A DNA stretch of 64,000 nt from JAEYFP01 sp047602645. GTDB taxonomy: Bacteria; Bacillota; Clostridia; Lachnospirales; Lachnospiraceae. Under the pieces are notes generated by a model. The model worked only from the letters and a program-made list of their open reading frames with translations. It was not told the DNA's origin and ran no database searches. The DNA lies in assembly GCA_047602645.1 (NCBI GenBank), contig JASGGU010000005.1, positions 1 through 64,000 of the forward strand. The letters run 5' to 3'. Below, piece by piece: positions 1 through 8,255 of this stretch; position 1 is the first letter of the stretch; each line of letters begins with the position of its first letter. The position numbers were made by a program, and so were the translations under genes.

Positions 1-172
1 CCATACCAAGCAATATCGATAATCCAAAGGAAAGGATTGCCATAATTAAAGAAACATTCAACACTTGCATGCTGTAATCATTTGTAAAGCCCGGTACAAT
101 TAGTATGAAAAGCAAAGCAGCTCCAAATTTCACAAGCAAGGGTGGTTTAATAGAAAACAATTTATTATTCAT
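1..172 (-). CDS. LivM-type branched-chain amino acid ABC permease, N-terminal part (runs off the window)
   Basis: Only the first 57 codons are inside the window; the gene continues beyond base 1. The start ATG (170-172) has an AAAGGAG ribosome site upstream. The visible protein has a short basic N-terminus and then hydrophobic segments, the second with the run MAILSFGLSILLGM, which is typical of the start of LivM permeases. It follows the LivH-like permease by 24 bases on the same strand, the usual LivH-LivM order, so it should be the second membrane subunit of the same importer. Family assignment rests on the short visible part plus position. Confidence 0.75.
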   Translation of the reverse strand, partial: MNNKLFSIKPPLLVKFGAALLFILIVPGFTNDYSMQVLNVSLIMAILSFGLSILLGM

Positions 173-196
173 TATTTCTCCTTTCTGCCCCTCAAA

Positions 197-1069
197 TCAT
201 GCCTTATCGGCCACTTTGCTTTTCCCCCATATTCCCTGAGGTCTAAATATAAGAATAATAATAAGAAGGCCAAATACAATTACATCCTTATAGGTTGTTG
301 TAAATAATGTACCGTATGTTTCAACTAAGGCAACAAGAAAAGATCCTAAAATAGCTCCCTTAATATCTCCGAATCCACCCAGAACCACACCGGCAAATGC
401 TCTCAGCTGAATGGTTCCCAATGTCATGCTTACCGAAAACACCGGTGCAACCAAATAACCTCCCAAGCCCACGATAAGAGTCACAATCGCATAGGTAACG
501 GCAATTGTAAGCTGAACAGGCACACCCAGCAGATTTGCCGCATAGCCGTCCTGAGCAGCCGCCTGCATCACTTTTCCGGCATACATTTTATCAAATAACA
601 TTTGGACCAAAAAAATCAGCAATGCTCCGACAGCAATAATAATTAAATACTGGTATTGCAGTGTTAAAGATCCGATTTTTATTACCCCCGGTATCACAGA
701 GGAGGTTACCAGCGGCACGCTTCCCCATATCAGCGAACATATTTCTTTTATTACAATGGATGCCCCCATCGTTGCTATAATAGTCGCCGCCGGATAAGAC
801 GCTTTTCTAAGTGGCCAATATACGCAGTACATAAATATGACGCCAATCATACCAAACAGTAATATACTGACAGGTATCATAAAATAAATGGGCATTTGTA
901 TCTGATTTGTCAAACCATACGTAATAAAAGCCCCCATCATAAGAAGATCGCCTTGTGCAAAGTTCATTACTCCCACAGCTCTGATTAACAGCACTAATCC
1001 CATAGCTACAAGTGCATAAACCATCCCCATGGCCAGACCGGTAACTGTCAGCTGAATAAATACATTCAT
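197..1069 (-). CDS. LivH-type branched-chain amino acid ABC transporter permease
   Basis: This 290-residue protein has about eight hydrophobic segments and the usual length of LivH permeases. The N-terminus carries the typical GMVYALVAMGLVLLIRAVGV and NFAQGDLLM stretches. The C-terminal part has the loop that docks on the ATPase (LRAFAGVVLGGFGDIKGAI). It should form the membrane channel with the LivM-like protein downstream and receive substrate from the binding protein encoded 66 bases upstream. The operon context (PdxA2, acid-sugar kinase, alcohol dehydrogenase) suggests the substrate is a small hydroxy acid rather than leucine; that is inference. Confidence 0.9.
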   Translation of the reverse strand: MNVFIQLTVTGLAMGMVYALVAMGLVLLIRAVGVMNFAQGDLLMMGAFITYGLTNQIQMPIYFMIPVSILLFGMIGVIFMYCVYWPLRKASYPAATIIATMGASIVIKEICSLIWGSVPLVTSSVIPGVIKIGSLTLQYQYLIIIAVGALLIFLVQMLFDKMYAGKVMQAAAQDGYAANLLGVPVQLTIAVTYAIVTLIVGLGGYLVAPVFSVSMTLGTIQLRAFAGVVLGGFGDIKGAILGSFLVALVETYGTLFTTTYKDVIVFGLLIIILIFRPQGIWGKSKVADKA

Positions 1070-1134
1070 ATTTCCTCCTCGCAGGACTCAAAAATACATT
1101 CCTGATTTCATATAAGAAATTTTTCTTTCTTTCA

Positions 1135-2361
1135 TTATTCTACATATATTTTTTCAACCAGAACCGACTTTGTATCTTCATTAATCGTCAGCATCTGACT
1201 TGTAGACAGACAGCGGGTATCATGATAAGTATAGTTCGACATCGCGCCCTCAAAGTCGGACGTTGCTCCCAATGCTTCATTTATTTTTTCAGGATCTGCG
1301 GATTCTGCACTTTCCATTGCATTTGCAAGAATATATACCTGATCATATGCTGAAACTGCTACCAAATCTGATTCTGCATCATATTTTTCACGATATGCTT
1401 CCGCAAATTCTTTTGCCTTTCCGGTTTGTCCATTTTCTGACCAGTCGGTGATCGAATACCATCCATCTGCCAATTCCTTTGCCGCTTCCCTGCATACAAT
1501 AGACGAAAAGGCATTCGAGCCGATACACGGCAAATCAATACCCACATCCTTTGATTGTACAACAATTAATGATGCCGGATTTGTATGGCACGCGGCAATA
1601 ATACCGTCAACATCAGAATTTTGAATTTGAGAAAGTATCGGTCCAAATTGTTTTTCATCGGCGTTAAACCCATATACATTACTTTCGGAAACTTCAATTC
1701 CCATCTCACCCAACGCCGCCACAGTCTGATCTTTCAAGCCGGTTCCAAAGGATTCTGTTGAGTATAAAATTGCCGGATTTTTAATGTTAAGCTTTTCAAC
1801 ACATGCCTTAGCCATAATATATCCTGACTGATCATCTGTCATTCTGTTCTGCCACATGTATTCATTTCCCTCGGCAGGGATATTTGCAGATGATCCTCCT
1901 GCAATATACGGAATTTTTCGGTCTTCAATAAACGGTGAACTTGCAAGACAATAAGAGGAAGATGTCGAACCCATAATTGCACTGAGATCAGTGCGGCTCA
2001 ATAATTTGTTTGTTGCATTAACCGCCGTTTGGGAACTCTCTCCCTCATCTTCAATAACAAGCTTCAGCTGTTTTCCCAAAACGCCGCCATTACTGTTGAT
2101 TTCTTCTATTGCCAATTCAGCACCATTGATTACAAACCCACCAATTGTCTTATTGGATCCGGATTGGGCTGCAGTGAGACCGATGGTAATCTCATCCAAA
2201 GAATCATAATCAGTAACCACTTCCTGACTTTCCGAGCTTGAAGCGTTGGTTGATGCATTAGAATTTGCAGCTCCGTCCTCCGTCTGCGTGTCAACCTTTC
2301 TGGCCGAGCACCCTGTCACAAATAAAACCCCAACCAATAAACATAATAATCTTTTCTTCAT
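1135..2361 (-). CDS. LivJ/LivK-type ABC substrate-binding lipoprotein
   Basis: A 408-residue extracytoplasmic binding protein (periplasmic-binding-protein type I fold). The N-terminus is a lipoprotein signal peptide with lipobox VTGC, followed by a Ser/Asn/Glu-rich linker. The mature start (ITIGLTAAQSGSNKTIGGFVINGAELAIEEINSNGGVLGK, here split by reading) matches the Peripla_BP_6 pattern, as does the IMGSTSSSYCLASSPF region. It lies between the kinase gene and the LivH permease, so it is the substrate-capture subunit of this importer. The ligand cannot be read from sequence; neighbouring genes point to a four-carbon sugar acid or a related hydroxy acid. Confidence 0.9.
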   Translation of the reverse strand: MKKRLLCLLVGVLFVTGCSARKVDTQTEDGAANSNASTNASSSESQEVVTDYDSLDEITIGLTAAQSGSNKTIGGFVINGAELAIEEINSNGGVLGKQLKLVIEDEGESSQTAVNATNKLLSRTDLSAIMGSTSSSYCLASSPFIEDRKIPYIAGGSSANIPAEGNEYMWQNRMTDDQSGYIMAKACVEKLNIKNPAILYSTESFGTGLKDQTVAALGEMGIEVSESNVYGFNADEKQFGPILSQIQNSDVDGIIAACHTNPASLIVVQSKDVGIDLPCIGSNAFSSIVCREAAKELADGWYSITDWSENGQTGKAKEFAEAYREKYDAESDLVAVSAYDQVYILANAMESAESADPEKINEALGATSDFEGAMSNYTYHDTRCLSTSQMLTINEDTKSVLVEKIYVE

Positions 2362-2432
2362 TTCTTTATACCTCTCTTCTCCTTTAATAATATCTAACTT
2401 TACTTCTGAATGAGTAAAGTTGATTTTGAATA

Positions 2433-3692
2433 TTATGATTCGAATATCTCATTCGCAATATTGAAAATAGTCTGTTCGTATCCAAATCCGCCGGATTTCG
2501 TAATGATCTGTAACTCCTTTTCCCGCCAGTCTAATTTTGATACAACGACTCCTCTCTCGATTTCACACACCGGATTAAGATGAGCTCCTTCCAGTATTTT
2601 CATTACTCCCATCAAGGTATCACCTCCGGTCAGCATGATTGTGTAATCCATTCCCTTCTCAAGTAATGCTTTTATAATTTTACCATGGCACTCGCTGACA
2701 CAATATCTGATTTCATCTTTGCAAACTCCATATTTTTCTGCATATTCGGCAGTAGCAGCCTTGTCTTCCAAATCAAATGTGTCAACAATGATAAAAGGAT
2801 TTTTTTCACAAAGATCAAATAATTGCTCAAGAAACAAAATTCCTTTTTCACTTTGGTAGTATTCTTTATTTACTTTTTGTTCAGGGGTAAGGTTTACTCT
2901 GACACCGCCTCTTAACTCCATATATTCCACTTGTTTCTTAGTTATCGGACTTAAGCTTCCGCAAGCCACATACAATCCCTTCGACTTTTTAACGTGATCC
3001 GCAGCACCCATTTCCAGCTCCAGTGCTTTGGGAAGAAATTCCGCAAAGCCTGCGCAGCCTGCCAGCAGCTTTAGTTGATTCGATCGTTTTAATTCATTTG
3101 TCCTTTTCTCAATATCTTCTTTGTACTCCGCATCAAAAACATAGATCGTTTTTTCTGTATCAGTCCTTTGCGGAAGCTGATCTGTTCTCTTAACAACTTC
3201 CATTCTGCATGCGCATTGTTTCGCAAGCAGCTCAGGGATAAAAGAAATTTTTACCGGTTCAAATGGATCTCTGCCAAATACACTGTTTTCCAGAAGTTCC
3301 CCGCCAATATAATGGGTTCCCATTTTGGTAATTCTATTAATATCCGGAAACGCCGGGATAAAGTATATTTGATTTTCATTTGTTCCGTCAAGAACCGCCT
3401 GAAATTCAGCACCCACATTTCCCCGTAGTGCAGAATCTGTTTTTTTAAATATTGTGGCAGCCTGCAGACTGACGGCCTCGCCCGTAATTGATTTTACAAT
3501 CTCATATGCCTTCTCGGAAGAAAGCGCCCGTGTTTCCGAATCTACGACAACAACTTCTGCTGTGTCCGAAATGGAAGCTCTGAGTAATTTCCAATCAGTA
3601 ATGATCTGCGTCTCTATTCCATATTTTGCAAACTGAATGCCGGTATCCAATGCTCCCGTAAAATCATCTGCAATAATCAAGACTTTCACCAT
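2433..3692 (-). CDS. Four-carbon acid-sugar kinase (DUF1537/OtnK-DtnK family)
   Basis: A 419-residue two-domain kinase. The N-terminal domain opens with IIADDFTGALDTGIQFAK, the family substrate-binding signature. The C-terminal nucleotide-binding domain contains MLTGGDTLMGVMKIL. Family members phosphorylate D-threonate, L-threonate or D-erythronate at the 4-position with ATP, giving the substrate of PdxA2 enzymes. The PdxA2 gene lies 11 bases upstream in the same operon, which fits the D-threonate/D-erythronate pathway to dihydroxyacetone phosphate. Which stereoisomer is used is not decided by the sequence. Confidence 0.9.
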   Translation of the reverse strand: MVKVLIIADDFTGALDTGIQFAKYGIETQIITDWKLLRASISDTAEVVVVDSETRALSSEKAYEIVKSITGEAVSLQAATIFKKTDSALRGNVGAEFQAVLDGTNENQIYFIPAFPDINRITKMGTHYIGGELLENSVFGRDPFEPVKISFIPELLAKQCACRMEVVKRTDQLPQRTDTEKTIYVFDAEYKEDIEKRTNELKRSNQLKLLAGCAGFAEFLPKALELEMGAADHVKKSKGLYVACGSLSPITKKQVEYMELRGGVRVNLTPEQKVNKEYYQSEKGILFLEQLFDLCEKNPFIIVDTFDLEDKAATAEYAEKYGVCKDEIRYCVSECHGKIIKALLEKGMDYTIMLTGGDTLMGVMKILEGAHLNPVCEIERGVVVSKLDWREKELQIITKSGGFGYEQTIFNIANEIFES

Positions 3693-3703
3693 ATCCAGTC
3701 CCC

Positions 3704-4741
3704 CTACTTATTCTCAGCGAGGATGATTGCATATTCAATTGCATTTACTAAACTTGATTCATTTGCCTTCCCAGTTCCCGCATACTCAAAGGCTGTTCCA
3801 TGATCTACAGAAGTACGTATGATGGGAAGTCCTAACGTAATATTTACTCCCTCAACCGCATTCCATTTATTCTCTTCCGCATTGTATTCAAAGCCTAAAA
3901 CTTTAAGCGGAATATGGCCCTGATCATGATACATTGCCACCACAATATCATATAGTCCTCCTCTTGCCTTCGAAAAAACCGTATCCGGGGCAATCGGCCC
4001 TTCCACGCAGATGCCCTCCTGCCTTGCCTGTAAAACCGCAGGCATAATTTCTTCAATTTCCTCCATTCCAAACAAACCATTTTCACCGCAATGAGGATTC
4101 AGACCGGCCACCGCAACTTTAGGATTCCGAATGCCCAGCATTTTGCAGGCATCGTTTGCAATCCTTATAACATCAGATATTCTTTGCTTCTTCACCTTAT
4201 CGCAGGCTTCCCGCAAGGAAACATGCGTCGATACATGCACTACACGAAGCTTGTCCTGCGCAAGCATCATTGTATATTTATCCGTCCCTGTTAATTCCGC
4301 ATAAATTTCTGTGTGCCCCGAATAGTGATGTCCAGCTATATTAATCGCTTCCTTATTCAGTGCGTTTGTTACTGTTGCCTCAACTTCATTTTTAAGAGCC
4401 AGCTCAATTACAGTTTTTACACATTGAAATGCCGTTTCTCCTCCAAGTTTAGATACTTTCCCCAAAATCAACCTGTTCATGTCTACCATATGTAAATCAT
4501 AGACATCAATGATGCCCGGTTTAAAAAACGATTCCTTCACACTTTTAACCGGATGGATCTTAATTTGATCCTCACGCTTTAATATTTTTACTGCATTAGA
4601 CATTACCTCTGCATCTCCAATGATCAGCGGCCGGCATTTGTCATATATTTCACTGCTGCTCAAGGCCTTTACCGTTATTTCCGGTCCGATGCTGGTGGGA
4701 TCCCCCATTGTAATACCTAAAATAGGTCTTTTTTTTCCCAT
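3704..4741 (-). CDS. pdxA2: 4-phospho-D-threonate/D-erythronate 3-dehydrogenase (PdxA2 family)
   Basis: A 345-residue PdxA-family NAD-dependent dehydrogenase. Visible signatures are ITMGDPTSIGPEI at the N-terminus, NALNKEAINIAGHHYSGHTE (substrate and metal histidines) in the middle and MYHDQGHIPLKVLGF with the third metal histidine. PdxA2 members oxidise 4-phosphorylated C4 sugar acids; decarboxylation then gives dihydroxyacetone phosphate. True PdxA in vitamin B6 synthesis is the alternative, but adjacency to a DUF1537 kinase is the hallmark of the catabolic PdxA2 subgroup. It sits between the alcohol dehydrogenase and the kinase with gaps of about 12 bases. Confidence 0.88.
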   Translation of the reverse strand: MGKKRPILGITMGDPTSIGPEITVKALSSSEIYDKCRPLIIGDAEVMSNAVKILKREDQIKIHPVKSVKESFFKPGIIDVYDLHMVDMNRLILGKVSKLGGETAFQCVKTVIELALKNEVEATVTNALNKEAINIAGHHYSGHTEIYAELTGTDKYTMMLAQDKLRVVHVSTHVSLREACDKVKKQRISDVIRIANDACKMLGIRNPKVAVAGLNPHCGENGLFGMEEIEEIMPAVLQARQEGICVEGPIAPDTVFSKARGGLYDIVVAMYHDQGHIPLKVLGFEYNAEENKWNAVEGVNITLGLPIIRTSVDHGTAFEYAGTGKANESSLVNAIEYAIILAENK

Positions 4742-4753
4742 TTCTTCCCCTTC

Positions 4754-5905
4754 CTAAAACAATACCTTTTCATAAATACATCTAATATCAGAGATTGACA
4801 GTTCTTTCCTATTATTATTTAATAATCTCTTTTGCTGACTGCCTGCCTGTACCAGAAATTCAAGGTCTTCTCCGCTGATACCATATTTGTCCAGACTAGT
4901 CGGAATCTCTGTTACCTTAACAACATCTTTAATTTCATTAATCACATGCTGCGCTTTTAATTCATTGGATTCCCGAATCAATTCCGGATTAATACAATTA
5001 CAGATATCTACCAGTTGTTTTTGACATGCATATTTATTCACTTCCATAACATGGGCAAATAAGATCGCATTAGAAACACCATGAGGAATATGATACTTGC
5101 CCCCCAGCGGGTAAGCCAATGCATGCACCGCGGTTGTCCCACTTCCGGAAATAGCAGTTCCTCCATAAAACGCTCCGAGCATCATATTGTTTTTAGCTTC
5201 CATATTTTCAGGATCTTGATACGCCTCTCTGATATTGTTAAATATTAATTTGGCCGAAGCAAGTGCATATGTATCAGAAAGAGGGGTTGCCTTTAGGGAA
5301 GTATAGCATTCTACGGCATGGGCCAACGCATCAACCCCCGAGGACGCCACAATGTGCTTGGGTAAGCCTCGAATCATACTCCCGTCTAATATTACGTAGT
5401 CCGGTATCATCTCAGGATTTACAATCCCTTGTTTCGTGTTTTCTTCCGGGATACCAACAATAGAATTACATGTTGCTTCTGAGCCGGTGCCGCATGTTGT
5501 CGGTATCATGACTGATTTAATTCTCTTTTTTCCCTTCATAGAATCTGTCATCAGATCTTTCACCGTATAGGCGGCATCCTTTAATAAAGAATACAGTTTT
5601 GCGGCGTCCATTACACTTCCACCGCCCAATGCAATAATCAAATCACACTGATATTCCCTGACCTCCTCCACCATTTTCTCCATATCCTGATAGCCGGGCT
5701 CTGCAACTAATTCATCATATATTTGAAAATCCGCATGAACATGCTTCAATTCTTCCAGGATTCTATCAACCATTCCGGTCAGCCTAATGGTTTTATCCGT
5801 AAATAATAAAACTTTTTTTGCTTCTTCTTTTTTAATAACATCCTGAATTTTTTTGATACTGCCATCACCGCCAAAAACTTCTGATGGAGTTTTTAATTGA
5901 TACAT
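4754..5905 (-). CDS. Iron-containing alcohol dehydrogenase
   Basis: A 383-residue group III (Fe-ADH) oxidoreductase and first gene of the operon. The Rossmann-like part contains ALGGGSVMDAAKL for NAD(P) binding. The metal site is visible as SGVDALAHAVECYTS (Asp and His) and YHIPHGVSNAILFAHVMEVN (two His). It has a good ribosome site (AGGAGG) before ATG 5905. In this operon it may interconvert an aldehyde or ketone precursor with the acid-sugar pathway; the exact substrate is unknown. A promoter and an operator-like palindrome lie directly upstream. Confidence 0.9.
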   Translation of the reverse strand: MYQLKTPSEVFGGDGSIKKIQDVIKKEEAKKVLLFTDKTIRLTGMVDRILEELKHVHADFQIYDELVAEPGYQDMEKMVEEVREYQCDLIIALGGGSVMDAAKLYSLLKDAAYTVKDLMTDSMKGKKRIKSVMIPTTCGTGSEATCNSIVGIPEENTKQGIVNPEMIPDYVILDGSMIRGLPKHIVASSGVDALAHAVECYTSLKATPLSDTYALASAKLIFNNIREAYQDPENMEAKNNMMLGAFYGGTAISGSGTTAVHALAYPLGGKYHIPHGVSNAILFAHVMEVNKYACQKQLVDICNCINPELIRESNELKAQHVINEIKDVVKVTEIPTSLDKYGISGEDLEFLVQAGSQQKRLLNNNRKELSISDIRCIYEKVLF

Positions 5906-5925
5906 GTAATATCTGCCTCCTAATG

Positions 5926-5938
5926 TTTCATTTTGAAA
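5926..5938. promoter_or_regulatory. Operator-like palindrome TTTCATTTTGAAA, downstream of the catabolic promoter
   Basis: Perfect inverted repeat TTTCA-TTT-TGAAA between the predicted start of transcription and the alcohol dehydrogenase start codon. The same 13-mer recurs at 6081-6093 in the mirror position of the divergent gene, and a one-mismatch copy (TTTTATTTTGAAA) lies at 6011-6023. Likely the binding site of the neighbouring PrpR-N regulator. Confidence 0.6.
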
Positions 5939-5960
5939 TTATCTGTTGTAATTCTTCTTT

Positions 5961-5989
5961 ATTTTACCGAGATGTATTTTCATTTTCAA
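5961..5989 (-). promoter_or_regulatory. Sigma-A-type promoter of the alcohol dehydrogenase-pdxA2-kinase-ABC operon
   Basis: On the minus strand: -35 TTGAAA (5984-5989), 17-base spacer, -10 TAAAAT (5961-5966). Transcription would start near 5953, upstream of the 5926-5938 palindrome. No sigma-54 (-24/-12, GG..GC) promoter is visible in the intergenic region. Confidence 0.65.
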
Positions 5990-6010
5990 TGAATTAATAT
6001 CATTTAATTG

Positions 6011-6023
6011 TTTTATTTTGAAA
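6011..6023. promoter_or_regulatory. Imperfect operator copy TTTTATTTTGAAA
   Basis: One mismatch to the two perfect TTTCATTTTGAAA palindromes at 5926 and 6081. It is central between the two divergent promoters, so it could help one oligomeric regulator bridge both outer sites. Confidence 0.4.
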
Positions 6024-6030
6024 CATTTTG

Positions 6031-6059
6031 TTTATTTTTTTATTATCTTGATGTATAAT
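6031..6059 (+). promoter_or_regulatory. Promoter of the PrpR-N regulator gene
   Basis: A perfect -10 TATAAT (6054-6059) with a weak -35 TTTATT (6031-6036) at 17 bases. The expected start near 6066 places the 6081-6093 palindrome in the early transcribed region, mirroring the layout of the divergent operon. Confidence 0.5.
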
Positions 6060-6080
6060 ATGATTATGTTCTAATTAATA

Positions 6081-6093
6081 TTTCATTTTGAAA
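6081..6093. promoter_or_regulatory. Operator-like palindrome TTTCATTTTGAAA before the regulator start
   Basis: Second perfect copy of TTTCA-TTT-TGAAA, 13 bases before the ATG at 6107 and downstream of the predicted transcription start. The position suits autorepression. Confidence 0.6.
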
Positions 6094-6106
6094 GGCGTAT
6101 ACTATT

Positions 6107-7903
6107 ATGAGAAAAATAAAAATACTTGCAATTGCGCCATATGAAGGAATGGCCGAAATTATCACTACTCTGTCCGCAGCGAGAGAAGATATTGATATAA
6201 CAGTCCGAACAGGAAATTTACACGCCGGATTAAGAATTGCACACGAACTGTCCTACAAAGACTACGATGTAATCATTTCGCGCGGAGGAACCGCCGAACT
6301 TTTACAGCGTGAATTAGAGATACCGGTAATCAATATCCCTTTATCTGTGTATGACATGCTTCGTTCCATCAAAATGGCGGAAAGCTATGCCGGGAAATTC
6401 GCGATTGCCGGATTCCAAAGTATCACCGGCTGTGCGAGAATACTTTGTGATTTACTTAATTTAAATATTAAAATTTTTACATTTGAATCTTCCGAGCAGG
6501 TCGAGCCCATCCTTTGTTCATTAAAAGAGCAGGAATATAATTTAGTTGTATGTGATATGATTGGTTCTATCACCGCGCACAGTCTGGGGCTAAACGCTAT
6601 TTTAGTTCCGTCAGGCACAGAAAGTATATCCGATTCCTTAGATGAGGCAGTAAAATTGATCCATACTTCCCGGCATATTATAAAACAAAATGACATTTTT
6701 CAAAAAGCTCTCACTTATGACAATGAAAGTGTTGTCATTTATGACCAGGACGGACATTTATGGTATTCGACCCTCACGAAAAACGAACTATATAATCCTA
6801 TCTTGAATATGGCGCAAACTTTTCTTCCTGCATTCACAAAAACCGACGGGCAGGTGTTCGAACGGCAATATGACAATTATATTGTCACTATTATCAATCA
6901 GCATATTTATTATGAAGACAAAAAATATATAGTTCTGCGGATGAAAAAGAACGAAACTCTGTTTAAAGATGATAATAACAGTATTTCTATTTACAATAAA
7001 ATAGAGGATAAGTTTCATGATCTATCCATTTATTATAGTAGTACTAACTCCTTTGGAAATATGGAAAACATAATAAACGATTACAGCAAGACTGCGTTCC
7101 CCATTTTAATAACAGGTGAAACCGGAGCAGGGAAAGACCAGGCCGCTTCCTTGATATATGAAAACGGACCGTATCAAAGCTCACCTTTTTATATCATTGA
7201 TTGCGCCTTTTTAAACGAACGTAAATGGAAAAAAATTATTGACAGTGAAAAGTCTCCGTTCAATAACATCAAAACAACCATCTATATCAAGAACCTCAAT
7301 AGACTTACCAATGAGCAGTTTTCCGATTTTCAGTTATTCATTGACCAAACTGATCTCTTAAAGAGAAACAGGCTGATTTTTTCACTGATCACTAATACAA
7401 CGGACTTTTCAATTTTCTATAACTATCTGGCCAATCATTTGTCTTGTTTACTTCTGCCCTTGCCGGCACTCAGGGACAGAGCTGATGATATTCCAAGTAT
7501 TTCAGCTTTATATATTAATCAGCTGAACGTTTTAACAGGAAAACAAATCGTCGGTTTTGAACCGGATGCCATTCAATTAGTCAAAGATTATTCATGGCCA
7601 AACAATCTGGATCAGCTGCGGCGTATTATTAAAGAGCTGGTTACAATTACAAAAAATTCCTATATCACTGCCGAAAGTGTCCGGCAGCTATTAAAAGCCG
7701 AAACAATGAATGAGAAGATTTTACCTGTGGGCAATTTATTTGCAAACATTGATCCAAATCAAACACTTGAAGAAATAACATACCATATCATTCTTAATGT
7801 CATGAAAGAGGAAGGCATGAATAAGGAAAATACTTCTCAGAGATTAGGTATCAGCCGCAGTACTTTGTGGCGGGTTTTAAAATCGCATGATCCTGTATCA
7901 TAG
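6107..7903 (+). CDS. PrpR-N-domain transcriptional regulator with degenerate AAA+ domain and Fis-type HTH
   Basis: A 598-residue regulator. Residues about 10-190 match the PrpR_N sensor fold (DYDVIISRGGTAELL and FAIAGFQSITG are characteristic). A PAS-like stretch follows. Residues about 320-540 resemble the sigma-54 activator AAA+ domain, with Walker A GETGAGKD near residue 336 and an arginine motif LPALRDRADDIP near 455. The C-terminus is a Fis-type helix-turn-helix (TSQRLGISRSTLWRVLK). The GAFTGA loop that contacts sigma-54 is absent and the Walker B region reads TIYIKNLNRL, lacking the usual Asp-Glu. Both target promoters look like sigma-A promoters. It probably senses a pathway metabolite and controls the divergent operon without sigma-54 activation; repressor versus activator is not settled. 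Confidence 0.85.
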   Translation: MRKIKILAIAPYEGMAEIITTLSAAREDIDITVRTGNLHAGLRIAHELSYKDYDVIISRGGTAELLQRELEIPVINIPLSVYDMLRSIKMAESYAGKFAIAGFQSITGCARILCDLLNLNIKIFTFESSEQVEPILCSLKEQEYNLVVCDMIGSITAHSLGLNAILVPSGTESISDSLDEAVKLIHTSRHIIKQNDIFQKALTYDNESVVIYDQDGHLWYSTLTKNELYNPILNMAQTFLPAFTKTDGQVFERQYDNYIVTIINQHIYYEDKKYIVLRMKKNETLFKDDNNSISIYNKIEDKFHDLSIYYSSTNSFGNMENIINDYSKTAFPILITGETGAGKDQAASLIYENGPYQSSPFYIIDCAFLNERKWKKIIDSEKSPFNNIKTTIYIKNLNRLTNEQFSDFQLFIDQTDLLKRNRLIFSLITNTTDFSIFYNYLANHLSCLLLPLPALRDRADDIPSISALYINQLNVLTGKQIVGFEPDAIQLVKDYSWPNNLDQLRRIIKELVTITKNSYITAESVRQLLKAETMNEKILPVGNLFANIDPNQTLEEITYHIILNVMKEEGMNKENTSQRLGISRSTLWRVLKSHDPVS

Positions 7904-8130
7904 ATACAAAAAATCGGAGATATTTCACAGCTTGAAACCGCATTTTCCTGTTTGTAATTCCCGCCGTTTTTGAATAGCCTGTTAATGGGTATCGTGGCAA
8001 TTATATTACCGGTTAAAGTAACAATCTTTCTCGCTTTTTCGTTGCCGGCAGCTATCCCGGCACTATTATAGTCCAAATAAGTACACCATTTTTGGTAAAC
8101 AGTATTATTTGAGACAATCGTAGAACATTG
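7904..8130. other. Intergenic stretch without a supported gene
   Basis: Between the regulator and the two-component promoter. A 79-codon minus-strand reading frame overlaps here and enters the regulator gene, but it has no ribosome site and no family resemblance I recognise. A weak hairpin (GCCGGCAGC near 8043) is the only structure seen. Confidence 0.4.
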
Positions 8131-8159
8131 TTGATTTTGTTCGTTTGACCGTATATAAT
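8131..8159 (+). promoter_or_regulatory. Promoter of two-component/ABC module 1 with TTCGTTTGACCG element in its spacer
   Basis: -35 TTGATT (8131-8136), 17-base spacer, -10 TATAAT (8154-8159). The spacer holds TTCGTTTGACCG (8140-8151). The promoter of module 2 carries the near-identical element TTCGTTTGTCCG on its other strand, also between -35 and -10, so both may bind one regulator. Confidence 0.65.
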
Positions 8160-8192
8160 TGTTTTATCAAGATAAAAACGGAGGATAACCAT

Positions 8193-8255
8193 ATGGACTT
8201 CATTTCTGTTCAAGAGACTGCTCTAAAGCAGAAAGCTGGGAATAAAAATGAATAG
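8193..8255 (+). pseudogene. Collapsed helix-turn-helix gene, now a 20-codon leader ORF
   Basis: An ATG at 8193 with a strong GGAGG ribosome site opens a 20-residue frame, MDFISVQETALKQKAGNKNE, whose stop overlaps the response-regulator start by 8 bases. The first ten residues match the start of small HTH proteins such as the one at 48853 (MDYITTKQAA), which sits in the same place in module 2. The remaining HTH body is missing, so I read this as an internal deletion. The stub may still couple translation to the downstream regulator. Confidence 0.55.

Noticed and set aside
2395..2421. Hairpin-like AACTTTTACT / AGTAAAGTT before the binding-protein gene
   Set aside because: The stem is bulged and has no U-run, so I do not call a terminator.
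5906..6106. Possible sigma-54 promoter expected beside a PrpR-like regulator
   Set aside because: No GG-N10-GC type -24/-12 element is visible on either strand; sigma-A elements fit instead.
7837..8076. A 79-codon minus-strand frame after the PrpR-N regulator
   Set aside because: No ribosome site or recognisable family, and it overlaps the regulator's HTH codons.
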